Source of the DNA: Solirubrobacteraceae bacterium | Lineage (GTDB): Bacteria > Actinomycetota > Thermoleophilia > Solirubrobacterales > Solirubrobacteraceae | Direction of reading: 5' to 3' | NCBI GenBank assembly: GCA_025928415.1 | Contig: JAICJK010000022.1 | Location: forward strand, 1-13,305 | DNA length: 13,305 nucleotides | Shown here: positions 12,599 through 13,305 of the stretch, piece after piece | Layout of the letters: each line of letters begins with the position of its first letter | How positions within the stretch are numbered: position 1 is the first letter of the stretch | Translations under genes and position numbers: made by a program | The notes under the pieces: model-generated | What the model was told of the DNA's origin: nothing | What the model saw: only the letters and a program-made list of their open reading frames with translations | Databases searched by the model: none

Positions 12599-13305
12599 GC
12601 GAGCAGCGCGTGCCCGTGTGCCTCTCGATCGCGGGCTCCGACTCGGGCGGCGGCGCCGGGATCCAGGCCGACCTGAAGGCCTTCGCGGCCTGCGGCGTGC
12701 ACGGCGCCACGGCCATAACCGCGCTCACCGCGCAGAACACCACCGGCGTGCGCGCCGTCGAGCCGGTCGCGCCCGCGATGATCGAGGCGCAGGTGCGCGC
12801 CGTGGCCGAGGACCTCGGCGTCGACGCGGTGAAGGTCGGGATGCTCGGCGGCGTGGCAGCGATCCAGGCCGTGGCGCGGGCGCTCGACGGCCTGCCCGCC
12901 GGGACCCCGGTGGTCGTCGACCCGGTCATGGTCGCCGAGTCCGGCGCCGCGTTGCTGGACGCCGGCGCGCAGGATGCGCTGGCCGAGCTGATCCTGCCGC
13001 GCGCCACGGTCCTGACCCCGAACCTGCCGGAGGCGCGCGCGCTGGCGGGCGACGCGGGGCTCGACGGCGAGGCGCTGGCCCGCGCGGTGCACGCCCTCGG
13101 TCCGCGGGTGGTCGTCGTCACCGGCGGGCACCGCGCGAGCGGCGTGGACCTGGTCTTCGACGGCGGGCGGCTCGCCGAGCTCGCGGGCCCGCGGTTCCCC
13201 GACGGGGCCGCGCACGGCTCCGGCTGCACGCACTCCTCGGCGCTGGCGGCCCACCTCGCCCACGGCTGGGCGCCGGTCGACGCCGCGCGCGCCGCGCGGG
13301 AGGTC
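12595..13305 (+). CDS. thiD: Hydroxymethylpyrimidine/phosphomethylpyrimidine kinase ThiD (3' end cut)
   Basis: ThiD phosphorylates HMP and HMP-P with ATP in thiamine biosynthesis. The visible 237 residues of this ribokinase-fold enzyme include [20 protein letters not shown] (11-30), [12 protein letters not shown] (38-49), VKVGMLGG (79-86), [17 protein letters not shown] (106-122) and VLTPNLPEA (139-147). VVVVTGGH and the anion-hole signature [15 protein letters not shown] (208-222) with Cys211 follow. A usual ThiD has about 260 residues, so only the last helices may be missing; a C-terminal fusion cannot be excluded. The GTG start overlaps the dprA stop as GTGA. Following dprA with a thiamine gene is not a functional pairing I recognise. 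Confidence 0.95.
   Translation, partial: MSEQRVPVCLSIAGSDSGGGAGIQADLKAFAACGVHGATAITALTAQNTTGVRAVEPVAPAMIEAQVRAVAEDLGVDAVKVGMLGGVAAIQAVARALDGLPAGTPVVVDPVMVAESGAALLDAGAQDALAELILPRATVLTPNLPEARALAGDAGLDGEALARAVHALGPRVVVVTGGHRASGVDLVFDGGRLAELAGPRFPDGAAHGSGCTHSSALAAHLAHGWAPVDAARAAREV

Noticed and set aside
1..13305. A defence system, mobile element, CRISPR array or tRNA/rRNA gene
   Set aside because: No direct-repeat arrays, transposase or integrase motifs, inverted terminal repeats or tRNA-like cloverleafs were seen; nearly all sequence is accounted for by housekeeping genes.

Overview
The window is a dense, very G+C-rich bacterial housekeeping region (roughly three-quarters G+C by eye, with codon third positions almost all G or C). 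The gene order ffh, rpsP, khpA, rimM, trmD, rplS, lepB, rnhB, yraN, comM, dprA is the classic actinobacterial arrangement. The protein flavour (CxxC at the DprA N-terminus, ffh and ftsY close together, NfeD plus SPFH nearby) suggests a deep-branching actinobacterium such as Thermoleophilia/Solirubrobacterales. That placement is inferred from memory of gene order and sequence style, not from a search.

Layout. Bases 1-506, minus strand: the first codons of an unidentified gene and a GNAT acetyltransferase. Bases 529-1527: ftsY, the SRP receptor. Bases 1568-3516: a three-gene unit of NfeD, an SPFH/stomatin protein and a nucleoside-deaminase-family enzyme. Bases 3544-4182: a class I SAM O-methyltransferase. 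Bases 4194-5528: ffh, the SRP GTPase. Bases 5583-7942: rpsP, khpA, rimM, trmD and rplS, covering ribosome assembly and tRNA m1G37 modification. Bases 7939-9238: lepB and rnhB. Bases 9263-9439, minus strand: a 58-residue two-helix membrane protein. Bases 9514-12598: yraN, comM and dprA, tied to DNA processing and transformation. Base 12595 to the end: thiD, cut by the window edge.

The genes join three themes: co-translational protein targeting and export (FtsY, Ffh, LepB, with NfeD/SPFH membrane quality control), ribosome and tRNA maturation (S16, KhpA, RimM, TrmD, L19), and DNA handling (RNase HII, YraN, ComM, DprA). Coupled genes share overlapping stop/start codons (ATGA, GTGA, TGATG). Genes that appear to open a transcription unit instead carry a -10-like hexamer 7-8 bases before the start codon and no Shine-Dalgarno sequence, which points to leaderless mRNAs.

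I found no mobile element, CRISPR array, RNA gene, phage gene or defence system. No gap lacks a gene for more than 300 bases; the longest, 9239-9513, holds the small membrane gene. I see no convincing undescribed multi-gene system. The points most worth a second look are the leaderless-promoter pattern, the acidic tail on L19, an Asp-to-Glu change at the expected catalytic position of TrmD, the missing canonical start of rnhB, and the anti-Shine-Dalgarno-like tract before rplS.
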